NCBI RefSeq assembly: GCF_947495995.1
Contig: NZ_CANMAX010000009.1
Coordinates: 62,001 to 126,000 of the forward strand
DNA: 64,000 nucleotides
Direction: 5' to 3'
Source: an uncultured Tenacibaculum sp.
GTDB taxonomy: Bacteria > Bacteroidota > Bacteroidia > Flavobacteriales > Flavobacteriaceae
Of the stretch, positions 43,599 to 51,786 are shown piece by piece. Position numbers and translations under genes: made by a program. The notes beneath the pieces were generated by a model, which ran no database searches, was not told the origin of the DNA, and saw only the letters and a list, made by a program, of their open reading frames with translations. Numbering within the stretch: the stretch's first letter is position 1; every line of letters begins with the position of its first letter.

Positions 43599-43625
43599 AG
43601 CCGAAGTTATTACTTCGACTTTTAG
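43599..43625 (-). terminator. Terminator of the TonB-dependent receptor gene
   Basis: Minus-strand stem AGTCGAAGT / ACTTCGGCT pairs fully with one T-G wobble and is followed by T7. On the plus strand the same position is a C-A mismatch, so it should work better for the minus-strand gene. Confidence 0.65.
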
Positions 43626-43646
43626 CGTTTAATTTTTACCCTTCAG

Positions 43647-46115
43647 TTAAAAGAAACCTCCGCCACCTTGTTTCTCGTTACTATCTCTACGTCTTCTAGA
43701 TTTTGCTTTATTCTTTCCTCCACCAAAACGATAGTTGAAACCAATATAAGCTGTTCTACTTTCCCATTTAAAGCGTCCATTTTGTGTAAACGGATTGCTA
43801 GATTGAAATTGGAATTGCATTGTGTTAAAAATATCATTAACTCTAAAAGTTAAGTTTCCTTTTCCTTTAAATACAGTATAATTTGCTCCTAAATTCACCA
43901 TTTTCATTGGATCTGTTTTCCATTGAATATCTTCTTGAGCTCCACGATACATTGCGAATAATTGTAAACGTAATCGTTTAGATACTGTAAAGCTATTGCT
44001 AATTCTAGCATTAAACACTTCGTTTTGTACTTCTAATCTTGGTGCGTTAGGATCGTTTAAATCAGCAATACCAAATTGCTTTTGAGAATAGAAATCTGCA
44101 CTAGCATTTGCTCTCCACCAGTTTGCAATTTTATAATTTGCAGAAAGTTCGATTCCGTATGCGTCTGTATCTTCAAAGTTTTGGAATGTTAAGATCTGAC
44201 GTACATCTGAAACATCTGTAGGATCTTTAAACGTTACTCTAGAAATAACATCGTTAATATTTCTATAGAATGTTCCTAAAGTAATAGATCCACCTTTAAT
44301 TCTACGTGTATAGTTTACTTCAAGAGAGTTTGTAAACTGAGGAACTAAATTTTCATTACCAATTGAAGTAATTAATGGCGTACTCCATTCTCTAATCGGA
44401 TTTACTTGCTGTATGCTTGGTCGATCAACTCTTCTGCTATAACTTAATTGAAATTGATTCTTTTCTGATGGATTGTATGTAAAGAATGCAGACGGATAAA
44501 CAGAGAAGATATCATCTGTAACTACTTCTGTTCTTAATACTGAGTTGTCATCTAATCCTGTAAAGTTTCCTACAATTTCATATTGCTCTAAACGAGCACC
44601 TAATTGCATCGTAAGTTTTCCAAATTGATGTCCGTAATTCACATAACCAGAATATATTTTTCTATCGTATGTAAAACTAGAATTTCCAATAGGAGTAGTA
44701 CCTGTAATAGTATTTCCAGTAATTACATGTCTTTCTTGATTTGTAATATTAGTATTGTCAGTTTCATTACTTCTATATTCTAACCCAACTTCTAATTTTC
44801 CTTTTTTAGAAATAGGATTTGTATAATCTAAATTTAGTAAGATATTTTCACCTTCATTATTAATATCATTGAAGTAATTCAATAATCTATAATCTCTATC
44901 AGTTGGATTTAATAATAAATCAGAGTTCGTTAAGAATGTAGGATTATCGTTTAATGAATATGTAGATTCAAATTCAATATTATGTCCCTTATCATTAAAA
45001 TCGTGCTTATAGTTAATGTTATACGTTTGATTATGACTGTTTGGATCTTGTGTATTTGGTGAATTACTAATTAAAGCATTTGTGTTATCTGTAATTAATA
45101 CACGACCATTTGCAAAATTGTTAGCCCAGTTTTGTGTTGTGTAAAACGAGAAAGTATTTTTATCGTCGATATACATATCAGCTCCGATTTTGAATAAATG
45201 AGATTCATTATCGTTTTTGAAAAGGAAATCTTGCAAGTTTACATTGTCTCTGTTTACAAAACCAAAGTTGAATTGTTTTCCACCATTGAATCCATAATTT
45301 CCAAAGAAATTTACTTTTCCAGTTTTATAGTTCATATTAGTAGAAGCATTATAACGAACATAATGTCCAGCTTCAACTCCAGTATTCACAGAACCGTTAA
45401 AACCAATATTTGCATTTTTATTTAAGATGATGTTAATGATTCCACTCATTCCTTCAGGATTGTATTTAGCAGAAGGATTTGTAATTAATTCTACACTTTT
45501 AATTGAAGAAGAAGGTAACTGTCTTAATAATTGAGCTACAGGAACATTTGTTGGACGACCGTCTACCAAAACTCTAACATTCTCGTTACCACGTAAGCTA
45601 ATATTTCCAGTTTGGCTATCAACACTTACCGATTGAACGTTGTTTAATAATTCAGAAGCAGTTGCTCCAGCAGAAGTTAAATCCTTTCCTACGTTAATTA
45701 CTTTTCTATCTACTTTCTGAACTACAGTAGAAGTTTCAGCTCTTACTTCAACTTCGTCTAAAGTTGTAGAATCTTCTTCTAAAGCGATAGTTCCCATTTT
45801 TACATTTCGACTTTTATTATCGATTACAATTTCTTTTGTGATTGTCTTATAACCGATAAATTGAATTTCTACGATGTTTTTTCCTAATGGAATTTTAGGT
45901 ACATTAAAAATTCCTTTTTCATTTGTAATTCCTCCAGTTAAAACTTTTTTAGCAGTGTCGCGAATAATAATATTCACGTATGGTAATGGTTCTTTTGATA
46001 CTTTATCTATTACCTTTCCAGAAACTTTTCCGGGTTTAGGTAAATATTCTTTTTTCATTTGAGAAAATGAAAATGTGCTTATTAACATTATGAATAAGCA
46101 TAGTACTTTTTGCAT
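43647..46115 (-). CDS. TonB-dependent receptor, CarboxypepD_reg + OMP beta-barrel type
   Basis: 822-residue outer-membrane receptor. A signal peptide (about 1-18) precedes a carboxypeptidase-regulatory-like Ig domain (about 30-115; GKVSGKVIDKVSKEPLPYVN). A TonB plug follows (about 130-225; GATASELLNNVQSVSVDSQT, ISLRGNENVRVLVDGRPTNV). The rest is a 22-strand barrel of the OMP_b-brl_3 type. The C-terminus is a basic Gly-rich tail ending GGGGFF rather than a strict aromatic end. There is no SusD gene nearby, so a glycan-utilisation locus is unlikely. Ligand unknown. An ECF-type promoter element precedes it. Confidence 0.9.
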   Translation of the reverse strand: MQKVLCLFIMLISTFSFSQMKKEYLPKPGKVSGKVIDKVSKEPLPYVNIIIRDTAKKVLTGGITNEKGIFNVPKIPLGKNIVEIQFIGYKTITKEIVIDNKSRNVKMGTIALEEDSTTLDEVEVRAETSTVVQKVDRKVINVGKDLTSAGATASELLNNVQSVSVDSQTGNISLRGNENVRVLVDGRPTNVPVAQLLRQLPSSSIKSVELITNPSAKYNPEGMSGIINIILNKNANIGFNGSVNTGVEAGHYVRYNASTNMNYKTGKVNFFGNYGFNGGKQFNFGFVNRDNVNLQDFLFKNDNESHLFKIGADMYIDDKNTFSFYTTQNWANNFANGRVLITDNTNALISNSPNTQDPNSHNQTYNINYKHDFNDKGHNIEFESTYSLNDNPTFLTNSDLLLNPTDRDYRLLNYFNDINNEGENILLNLDYTNPISKKGKLEVGLEYRSNETDNTNITNQERHVITGNTITGTTPIGNSSFTYDRKIYSGYVNYGHQFGKLTMQLGARLEQYEIVGNFTGLDDNSVLRTEVVTDDIFSVYPSAFFTYNPSEKNQFQLSYSRRVDRPSIQQVNPIREWSTPLITSIGNENLVPQFTNSLEVNYTRRIKGGSITLGTFYRNINDVISRVTFKDPTDVSDVRQILTFQNFEDTDAYGIELSANYKIANWWRANASADFYSQKQFGIADLNDPNAPRLEVQNEVFNARISNSFTVSKRLRLQLFAMYRGAQEDIQWKTDPMKMVNLGANYTVFKGKGNLTFRVNDIFNTMQFQFQSSNPFTQNGRFKWESRTAYIGFNYRFGGGKNKAKSRRRRDSNEKQGGGGFF

Positions 46116-46146
46116 TGCTGTAATCTTTTAGTTGTTATACCGACTA

Positions 46147-46171
46147 GACACTGTACAGAGAAAAACGTTAC
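46147..46171 (-). promoter_or_regulatory. ECF-type promoter candidate for the TonB-dependent receptor
   Basis: Minus strand GTAACGTTTT ... TGTCTA. AAC (46169-46167) and GTC (46149-46147) are 17 bp apart, exactly as in the element before the ECF sigma gene (17696-17721). No TAnnTTTG element is seen. The ATG is about 30 bp downstream. Confidence 0.45.
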
Positions 46172-46215
46172 CTAAAATTTCGGTTTTAAGTTTTATTTAA
46201 CTTAAATTAACAACT

Positions 46216-46578
46216 ATGAAAAAAACAACATTAGTCATTGGAGCCTCGATAAAACCTGAGAGATATTCGAATAAAGCTATAAAAAGATTGGTAGATAAAA
46301 AAGTTGAGGTAAAAGCTATAGGATTACGTTCAGGAATTGTTGCAGGAGTTACAATAGATACCGAATTAATACCGTATAAAGATATACATACGGTAACATT
46401 GTATCTGAATCCATCGCGTCAAAAACAATACTATAATTACATTATAGACTTACGTCCAGAACGAGTGATTTTCAATCCAGGAACTGAGAATTATGAATTT
46501 ATAAAATTATTACAAGAAGAAAATATAGAAACTGAAGCAGCTTGTACTTTAGTTTTGTTAGGAACTGGTCAATATTAA
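46216..46578 (+). CDS. CoA-binding (YccU-like) protein
   Basis: 120-residue Rossmann-fold protein of the CoA_binding_2 family. N-terminal TLVIGASIKPERYSNKAIKR has the G-A-S nucleotide-binding turn. The middle is HTVTLYLNPSRQKQYYNYII, and the C-terminus RVIFNPGTENYEFIKLLQEE is the family NPG signature with a downstream Cys in EAACTLVLL. Typical function is unknown CoA or nucleotide binding. Its stop overlaps the convergent rnz stop by 4 bp. Confidence 0.85.
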   Translation: MKKTTLVIGASIKPERYSNKAIKRLVDKKVEVKAIGLRSGIVAGVTIDTELIPYKDIHTVTLYLNPSRQKQYYNYIIDLRPERVIFNPGTENYEFIKLLQEENIETEAACTLVLLGTGQY

Positions 46579-47516
46579 TTCACCAGTTCTTTACAAGCTT
46601 TGCTAGTTGTATATTTTTTACCAACTTCTCCAAGTTCTACATTTTTAAATACTGTTTCAGCTTCTTTTTTAAAACAAGTAACATCAGAATAACGGCTTGA
46701 GTAATGTCCTAAAATTAATTTACCAACATTTGCTTCTTTAGCTATCGTTGCTGCTTGTTCAGCAGTAGAATGCTTTGTACGATCACATAAGTGTTCTAAT
46801 TCCTTTAAAAATGTTGATTCATGATATAATAAATCAACATTTTTTATAATCGGAATAATATCCGGTTTAAAAGTAGTATCGCTACAGTATGCGTAGCTTT
46901 TTGGGGTTTCTGGATTTACGGTTAATTCTGTGTTCGGAACAATTTCTCCCGAACTCAAAATAAAATCTTTGCCAGCTTTTAGGTTGTGGTAATCGCAAAT
47001 TTCGATCTCGTCGTATTGCTTAATATTATCTAAGTGTAAACCTCTAGGTCTTGGTTTCTCTGTAAATAAAAAACCATTTGTATACACTCTGTGATTTAAA
47101 GGTATGGTGTGAACCAAAACTTTATCGTCTTCAAAAATAAGTTCACTTTTCTTTGAAGTTAATTCATGAAAAACAATGTTATATCTCACATGAGACATAG
47201 AAAGTTTTAACTGTAATTGAGTTATTTCTTTAATTCCTTTAGGGCCATAAACATGTAAATCTTTTTCACGATTTAAGATACCAAAAGTAGATAGCAAACC
47301 AATCAGTCCAAAAAAGTGATCTCCGTGTAAATGAGAAATAAAAATATGGTTGATTTTAGAAAAACCAACTTTATATTTTCTCATTTGTCGTTGTGTTCCT
47401 TCACCACAATCTATTAAAAAATGGCGATTATTAATTTCTAAATACTGAGAGGTAGGATATGCATTAACTCTTGGCGTTGCAGAGTGGCATCCTAAAATTG
47501 TTAACTGTAAACTCAT
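46575..47516 (-). CDS. rnz: Ribonuclease Z
   Basis: Metallo-beta-lactamase-fold endonuclease that trims the 3' ends of tRNA precursors. The zinc motif is HLHGDH in FISHLHGDHFFGLIGLL. Other ligands are His in PLNHRVYTNG, Asp in YCSDTTF, and His in ILGHYSSRY. The phosphate-binding CGEGTQRQM is also present. The flexible arm is the short bacterial type. 313 residues is full length. It ends the operon pyrR-pyrB-STAS-like-CTD protein-rnz, overlapping the preceding stop by 4 bp (ATGA). Confidence 0.95.
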   Translation of the reverse strand: MSLQLTILGCHSATPRVNAYPTSQYLEINNRHFLIDCGEGTQRQMRKYKVGFSKINHIFISHLHGDHFFGLIGLLSTFGILNREKDLHVYGPKGIKEITQLQLKLSMSHVRYNIVFHELTSKKSELIFEDDKVLVHTIPLNHRVYTNGFLFTEKPRPRGLHLDNIKQYDEIEICDYHNLKAGKDFILSSGEIVPNTELTVNPETPKSYAYCSDTTFKPDIIPIIKNVDLLYHESTFLKELEHLCDRTKHSTAEQAATIAKEANVGKLILGHYSSRYSDVTCFKKEAETVFKNVELGEVGKKYTTSKACKELVN

Positions 47517-47833
47517 TTAAGTACAAAACGTTTCGATATTATTGTATTGTTTGTTTGTATAGCGTAAATGTAAATTCCAGATTTTAATTTGTTTCTGTCA
47601 AAACGTATGGTGTTTTTCCCTTTATGGGCCATAACTTTTTTTAGAAATACATTTTTACCTAGAACATTTTTTACACTAATAATAACTTGTTGTTTGTTAG
47701 TTGAGTTAAAAGATATATTGGTGATTGAGTTGTATCTATTTTGTGATGCGACTAACTTATTCACAGATTTTTGCTGCGAAAAAACAGAAACAACACAAGT
47801 AATACAAAGAATAAAAAGTAGTTTTCTTATCAT
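47513..47833 (-). CDS. CTD-only T9SS protein, 106 residues
   Basis: A signal peptide (MIRKLLFILCITCVVSVFSQ, about 20 residues) and a ~15-residue spacer are followed directly by a T9SS type A-like sorting domain: NISFNSTNKQQVIISV, VKNVLGKNVFLKKV, LKSGIYIYAIQ and the end SKRFVLK. There is no cargo domain. It may be the remnant of a longer secreted protein, or a functional small protein that uses the T9SS. It sits inside the pyrR-pyrB-rnz operon, 18 bp after the STAS-like gene, with an ATGA overlap to rnz. This tight packing argues for a working gene. Confidence 0.75.
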   Translation of the reverse strand: MIRKLLFILCITCVVSVFSQQKSVNKLVASQNRYNSITNISFNSTNKQQVIISVKNVLGKNVFLKKVMAHKGKNTIRFDRNKLKSGIYIYAIQTNNTIISKRFVLK

Positions 47834-47851
47834 AATTGGGGATTATATATA

Positions 47852-48184
47852 TTAAAAACCTAAGTCTCGTTGTATGTTTTCCATTTCTAAAACATCTTCG
47901 GCTTCTACTAAAGTAGGAACTATATTAAACGTTTCAGGAAAGCTATCTACATCAACATTTTGGTAAATTACAACAAATGTTGTGCCGTTTTTTTGATGTA
48001 AATCAGCATATTGTAAAAATAAGGAAATATCCGACGTTTGGAGGTTAAGTTTCGACGAAAGGTAAATAAATACACTATTTTGAGTAAAAGTTTTATGATT
48101 AGCTGTAAAAAAATCATAAAAATCATTAAAACTTTCGCTTTCAGAAGTGAATAATACGTAATCCTGTTTTTGCTCAAATTTCAT
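47852..48184 (-). CDS. STAS-like small protein of the pyr-rnz operon
   Basis: 110 residues. I see a STAS-like pattern: a first strand pair (YVLFTSESESFNDF), then SVFIYLSSKLNLQTSDISLF, a helix, GTTFVVIYQNVDV and a final FNIVPTLVEAEDVLEMENIQ. STAS proteins bind nucleotides or act as anti-anti-sigma partners. The typical phosphorylated Ser of SpoIIAA is not convincingly in place (candidate SS in LSSKL). It lies 6 bp after pyrB and 18 bp before the CTD-only gene. The fold call is by eye only. Confidence 0.55.
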   Translation of the reverse strand: MKFEQKQDYVLFTSESESFNDFYDFFTANHKTFTQNSVFIYLSSKLNLQTSDISLFLQYADLHQKNGTTFVVIYQNVDVDSFPETFNIVPTLVEAEDVLEMENIQRDLGF

Positions 48185-48190
48185 AGCTAT

Positions 48191-49123
48191 TTATCTTTTA
48201 ATTTGTTGCGCCAATAAATAAAGTACAGCCATTCGTACGGCAACTCCATTTTCTACCTGATTTAATATGATAGATTGTTTACTATCGGCTACATCACTAG
48301 TTAATTCAACACCTCTATTAATTGGTCCTGGATGCATGATTACAATATCCTTGCCAACATTATCTAGAATTTCTTTATTAATACCGAAAAGTTGCGTGTA
48401 TTCTCTAGTTGAAGGGAAATATTTTATAGCCATTCTTTCGTGTTGAACACGTAAAACATTAGCTACATCACACCATTCAAGCGCTTTTTTAAGATTAGTT
48501 TCTACTTCTACACCTAAACTTGAAATATATCTAGGAATTAAAGTTGTTGGTCCGCATACTTTAACTTGAGCACCTTGCATTTGTAATGCAAAAATGTTTG
48601 ATAAAGCTACTCTAGAGTGTAAGATATCACCAACAATAACTATTTTCTTTCCTTTTAGATTAGAATTTAATGCTTCACGCATTGAAAAACTATCAAGTAA
48701 AGCTTGTGTTGGATGTTCGTGAGTTCCGTCACCAGCATTTACAATTTTAGCATCTACATGTTTTGAAAGAAAAACTCCAGCACCAACGTTTCCATGACGC
48801 ATAACAACAATATCAACTTTCATTGAAAGAATGTTGTTAACAGTATCAATTAGAGTTTCTCCTTTTTTTACTGAAGATTGACCCGCAGAGAAATTAATTA
48901 CATCTGCAGATAGTCTTTTTTCAGCAAGTTCAAAAGATAATTTTGTTCTAGTACTGTTTTCAAAAAACAAGTTAGCAATAGTTATATCTCGTAATGAAGG
49001 TACTTTTTTAATAGGACGATTAATAACTTCTTTGAAATGTGCTGCAGTTTCAAAAATAAGTTCTAAATCGTTTTGGTTTAGATATTTAATCCCTAATAAA
49101 TGTTCAACACTTAACTGCTTCAT
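48191..49123 (-). CDS. pyrB: Aspartate carbamoyltransferase catalytic chain
   Basis: Joins carbamoyl phosphate and aspartate to carbamoyl aspartate, second step of pyrimidine synthesis. Carbamoyl-phosphate motif FFENSTRTKLSFE (STRT) is near residue 52. HPTQALLDSFS, LRVQHERMA and HPGPINRGVEL line the active site. 310 residues is the catalytic chain without a fused regulatory domain; no pyrI is adjacent. Its ATG overlaps the pyrR stop by 1 bp (TAATG), so expression is translationally coupled. Confidence 0.96.
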   Translation of the reverse strand: MKQLSVEHLLGIKYLNQNDLELIFETAAHFKEVINRPIKKVPSLRDITIANLFFENSTRTKLSFELAEKRLSADVINFSAGQSSVKKGETLIDTVNNILSMKVDIVVMRHGNVGAGVFLSKHVDAKIVNAGDGTHEHPTQALLDSFSMREALNSNLKGKKIVIVGDILHSRVALSNIFALQMQGAQVKVCGPTTLIPRYISSLGVEVETNLKKALEWCDVANVLRVQHERMAIKYFPSTREYTQLFGINKEILDNVGKDIVIMHPGPINRGVELTSDVADSKQSIILNQVENGVAVRMAVLYLLAQQIKR

Positions 49124-49680
49124 TAGTTATCTATCTTTGGTTGTTTTGGTATTAAATAAATTTCGTCTTTTGTATGGGTTTCTTCCCAGTTTACTACAAC
49201 TTTTTCTTCGTTAATAGCATCAACTTGTCTACCTCTATAGTTTGGTTGTATTGGTAAATGTCTACTAAATCTTCGATCAATTAATACTAAAAGTTCAATA
49301 TTAATTGGTCTTCCGAAGGCTTGCAAAGCTGTTAAAGCTGCTCTAACACTTCTTCCAGAGTATAATACATCATCAATAATTACCACTTTTTTGTTTTCAA
49401 TTAAGAAATCAATTTGAGTAGGAGTTGCTTCTAGGGGTTCATCATTACGTCTAAAATCATCACGATAAAAGGTAATGTCTAAAAGACCTAATTTTAAGTT
49501 TTCTATGTTGTAATCTTCAATAAGAATTTTCTTTAAACGTTGGGCAAGATAGGTACCTCTTGGTTGTAGACCTATTAAAACAGTATTTGAAAAATCGTTG
49601 TGATTTTCGATTAACTGACAAGCTAAACGATGCAGAATTATGTCGATTTCTTTTGAAGTAAGTAAAGTTTTTCTGCTCAT
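49123..49680 (-). CDS. pyrR: PyrR: pyr operon regulator / uracil phosphoribosyltransferase
   Basis: 185 residues from ATG 49680 (MSRKTLLTSKEIDIILHRLA). A longer open frame to 49746 exists, but it extends past the predicted transcription start. The PRPP loop is KVVIIDDVLYSGRSVRAAL, and VLIGLQPRGTYLAQRL is the pyrophosphate loop. In Bacillus, PyrR senses UMP and attenuates pyr mRNA; here the leader is only about 30 nt, too short for an attenuator at this promoter. It starts the five-gene operon pyrR-pyrB-STAS-like-CTD-rnz. Confidence 0.94.
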   Translation of the reverse strand: MSRKTLLTSKEIDIILHRLACQLIENHNDFSNTVLIGLQPRGTYLAQRLKKILIEDYNIENLKLGLLDITFYRDDFRRNDEPLEATPTQIDFLIENKKVVIIDDVLYSGRSVRAALTALQAFGRPINIELLVLIDRRFSRHLPIQPNYRGRQVDAINEEKVVVNWEETHTKDEIYLIPKQPKIDN

Positions 49681-49716
49681 GACCTGGCTACCAATTTTCT
49701 TGATAGTTCTTTCGGC

Positions 49717-49747
49717 CAAAATTAAAGTAAAAAAGTAAGTGAACAAA
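49717..49747 (-). promoter_or_regulatory. Promoter of the pyrR-pyrB-rnz operon
   Basis: Minus-strand TTTG (49747-49744), 19-bp spacer, perfect -7 TAATTTTG (49724-49717). This is the canonical arrangement, 36 bp before the pyrR ATG. Confidence 0.75.
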
Positions 49748-49793
49748 ATTTAAAGTTAACGAAACCAAAAAAGTATATCAATAAAATTATCTT

Positions 49794-49801
49794 TACATTT
49801 G
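49794..49801 (+). promoter_or_regulatory. -7 element for the SulP transporter
   Basis: Perfect TACATTTG followed by CC, 28 bp before the ATG. No clear -33 element. Confidence 0.55.
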
Positions 49802-49829
49802 CCAACTTTTAGAAAAGACTCGTGTTATT

Positions 49830-51722
49830 ATGATGAAATACATTAGAAATAAGAAGATTAACGTAAAAGATGATGCGTTAGCTGGTATTACAGTTTCTTT
49901 AGCTATGATACCTGAAGTTGTGGCTTTTGCATTCGTTGCACAAATTAGTCCTATTGTAGCACTTTTCGGTGCTTTTGTTATAGGTTTAATCGCAGCTCTT
50001 TTTGGAGGAAGACCGGGATTAATTTCTGGAGCAGCTGGAGCAGTTGCTGTAATCTTTGTTAATATGATTCAAGAAGGTCATGCGAAAGGACTTTTATTTG
50101 ATCAACCTGTAGAAAATATGGGGTATTTTTATCTGTTAGCAGCAGTGGTGTTGATGGGTATTATACAAGTATTGGCTGGAGTCTTTAAACTAGGAAAGTT
50201 TGTACGTTTAATTCCGCATCCAGTTATGATGGGATTTGTGAACGGATTGGCTATTGTAATCTTCATGGCCCAATTGGGAATGTTTAAAGAACACGTAAAA
50301 AATGTATACGGAGAAAACAAAAGAGAAACGATTTCTAAAGAGTTAGTTTATAATGTAGAAAACAACCAAGTTAAAGACTTAGCTTCAAACACAGTTTTAT
50401 TTACTATTAATAATAATTCTGTAGTAAATGCAAATACAAACAAAGAGGCTTTTCTTATTTCAAATGGACAAGTGTTTGATGTAAATACTAAAAAAGTAGT
50501 TTTTAATAGTACTGAAGATGGATTTTACTCGGTAAAAGATCATGGAGTTGTAAAAGAAACGATGCAAGGGAAAGATCTGTACACTATGATTGCTTTAGTA
50601 TTACTTACGATGTTAATTGTTTGGGGTTTACCAAAATTAACTAAAAAAGTACCAGCGGCTTTAACAGCTATTTTAATTGTTTCACTTATAGTAATCTTAG
50701 GAGGAATTAATTCTATAAATGTTGGTGATTTTATTAGAGAAGGTGGAGGAGCTGGTTTAAATGGAGTTGATGAAATTTCTAAAAAACTAAATATTTTCGA
50801 TTTATGGAGTCATCTTCCATTTAATCTAGATACTTTAAAGTTTATTGCGCCATATGCATTCTTAGCTGCTTCGGTAGGTTTAATTGAAACTTTAATGACA
50901 ATGAATCTAGTAGATGAGTTAACAGATTCTAGAGGTAATGGAAATAAAGAATGTGTTGCACAAGGAGCTGGTAATATCTTAAGCGGAATGTTTGGCGGTA
51001 CTGGTGGTTGCGGTATGATCGGTCAAACAGTAATTAATATTAATGCAGGTGGTAGAGGAAGACTTTCTGGTGTTTCAATGGCAATAACACTTTTAGTTTT
51101 TATATTATTTGCAGATAAATATATTGAGCAAGTACCAATTGCAGCTTTAGTAGGAGTAATGTTTATGATGGTAATTGAAACATTTGCTTGGTCTAGTTTT
51201 AGAATTATGAAGAAAATACCAAAGTCAGATGCTTTTGTATTAATTATAGTTTCTGCAGTTACTGTTTTCTTTGATTTAGCTATTGCTGTTTTTGTTGGTG
51301 TTATTATTTCTGCATTATCTTTTTCTTGGGAAAATGCGAAAAGAATTAGAGCACGTAAACGTATGCGTGAAGATGGAACAAAAGTTTATGAGATTTGGGG
51401 ACCATTATTCTTCGGAAGTATTACTTCTTTTAATGAGAAATTTGATATTAAAAATGATCCACAAAATGTTGAAATTGATTTTGTAGAAAGTAGAGTGTCA
51501 GATCATTCAGCTTTAGAAGCATTATTTGTACTTGTAGAGAAGTATCAAGCAGCTGGAAAATCGATTAAATTAAAGCATTTAAATGAAGATTCTAAAGTGT
51601 TAATGTATAAGGCTAGTGATAAGTTTCATAATGTTATTATTGAAGATGTAGATGATCCTCGTTATCATTTAGCGGAAAACCCTGAAGCTTTTCCTAAATC
51701 ATTACATGAATATAAATTTTAA
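49830..51722 (+). CDS. SulP-family anion transporter with STAS domain and an inserted loop
   Basis: 630-residue inner-membrane transporter of the SulP/SLC26 family (sulfate, bicarbonate or dicarboxylates). The N-terminal signature is DDALAGITVSLAMIPEVVAF, followed by GLISGAAGAVAVIFVNMIQE, with TM helices over about residues 15-145 and 248-490. GGTGGCGMIGQTVININAGG is in the second repeat. The C-terminal STAS domain covers about 510-610. An unusual soluble insert of ~95 residues (about 150-245, rich in Asn, Val, Thr) interrupts the transmembrane core. ATG 49833 is an alternative start. Monocistronic. Confidence 0.9.
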   Translation: MMKYIRNKKINVKDDALAGITVSLAMIPEVVAFAFVAQISPIVALFGAFVIGLIAALFGGRPGLISGAAGAVAVIFVNMIQEGHAKGLLFDQPVENMGYFYLLAAVVLMGIIQVLAGVFKLGKFVRLIPHPVMMGFVNGLAIVIFMAQLGMFKEHVKNVYGENKRETISKELVYNVENNQVKDLASNTVLFTINNNSVVNANTNKEAFLISNGQVFDVNTKKVVFNSTEDGFYSVKDHGVVKETMQGKDLYTMIALVLLTMLIVWGLPKLTKKVPAALTAILIVSLIVILGGINSINVGDFIREGGGAGLNGVDEISKKLNIFDLWSHLPFNLDTLKFIAPYAFLAASVGLIETLMTMNLVDELTDSRGNGNKECVAQGAGNILSGMFGGTGGCGMIGQTVININAGGRGRLSGVSMAITLLVFILFADKYIEQVPIAALVGVMFMMVIETFAWSSFRIMKKIPKSDAFVLIIVSAVTVFFDLAIAVFVGVIISALSFSWENAKRIRARKRMREDGTKVYEIWGPLFFGSITSFNEKFDIKNDPQNVEIDFVESRVSDHSALEALFVLVEKYQAAGKSIKLKHLNEDSKVLMYKASDKFHNVIIEDVDDPRYHLAENPEAFPKSLHEYKF

Positions 51723-51740
51723 TGAATATAAAATTCAATA

Positions 51741-51776
51741 AAAAAAGCGTCATAATTAACTATGACGCTTTTTTAT
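51741..51776. terminator. Bidirectional terminator between sulP and lanC-like
   Basis: 14-bp stem AAAAAAGCGTCATA / TATGACGCTTTTTT (51741-51754 with 51761-51774). The two genes converge on it. Confidence 0.85.
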
Positions 51777-51786
51777 TTTAGTAAAA

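Noticed and set aside
49681..49716. PyrR-dependent attenuator leader
   Set aside because: The leader from the strong promoter is only about 30 nt with no terminator/antiterminator pair.
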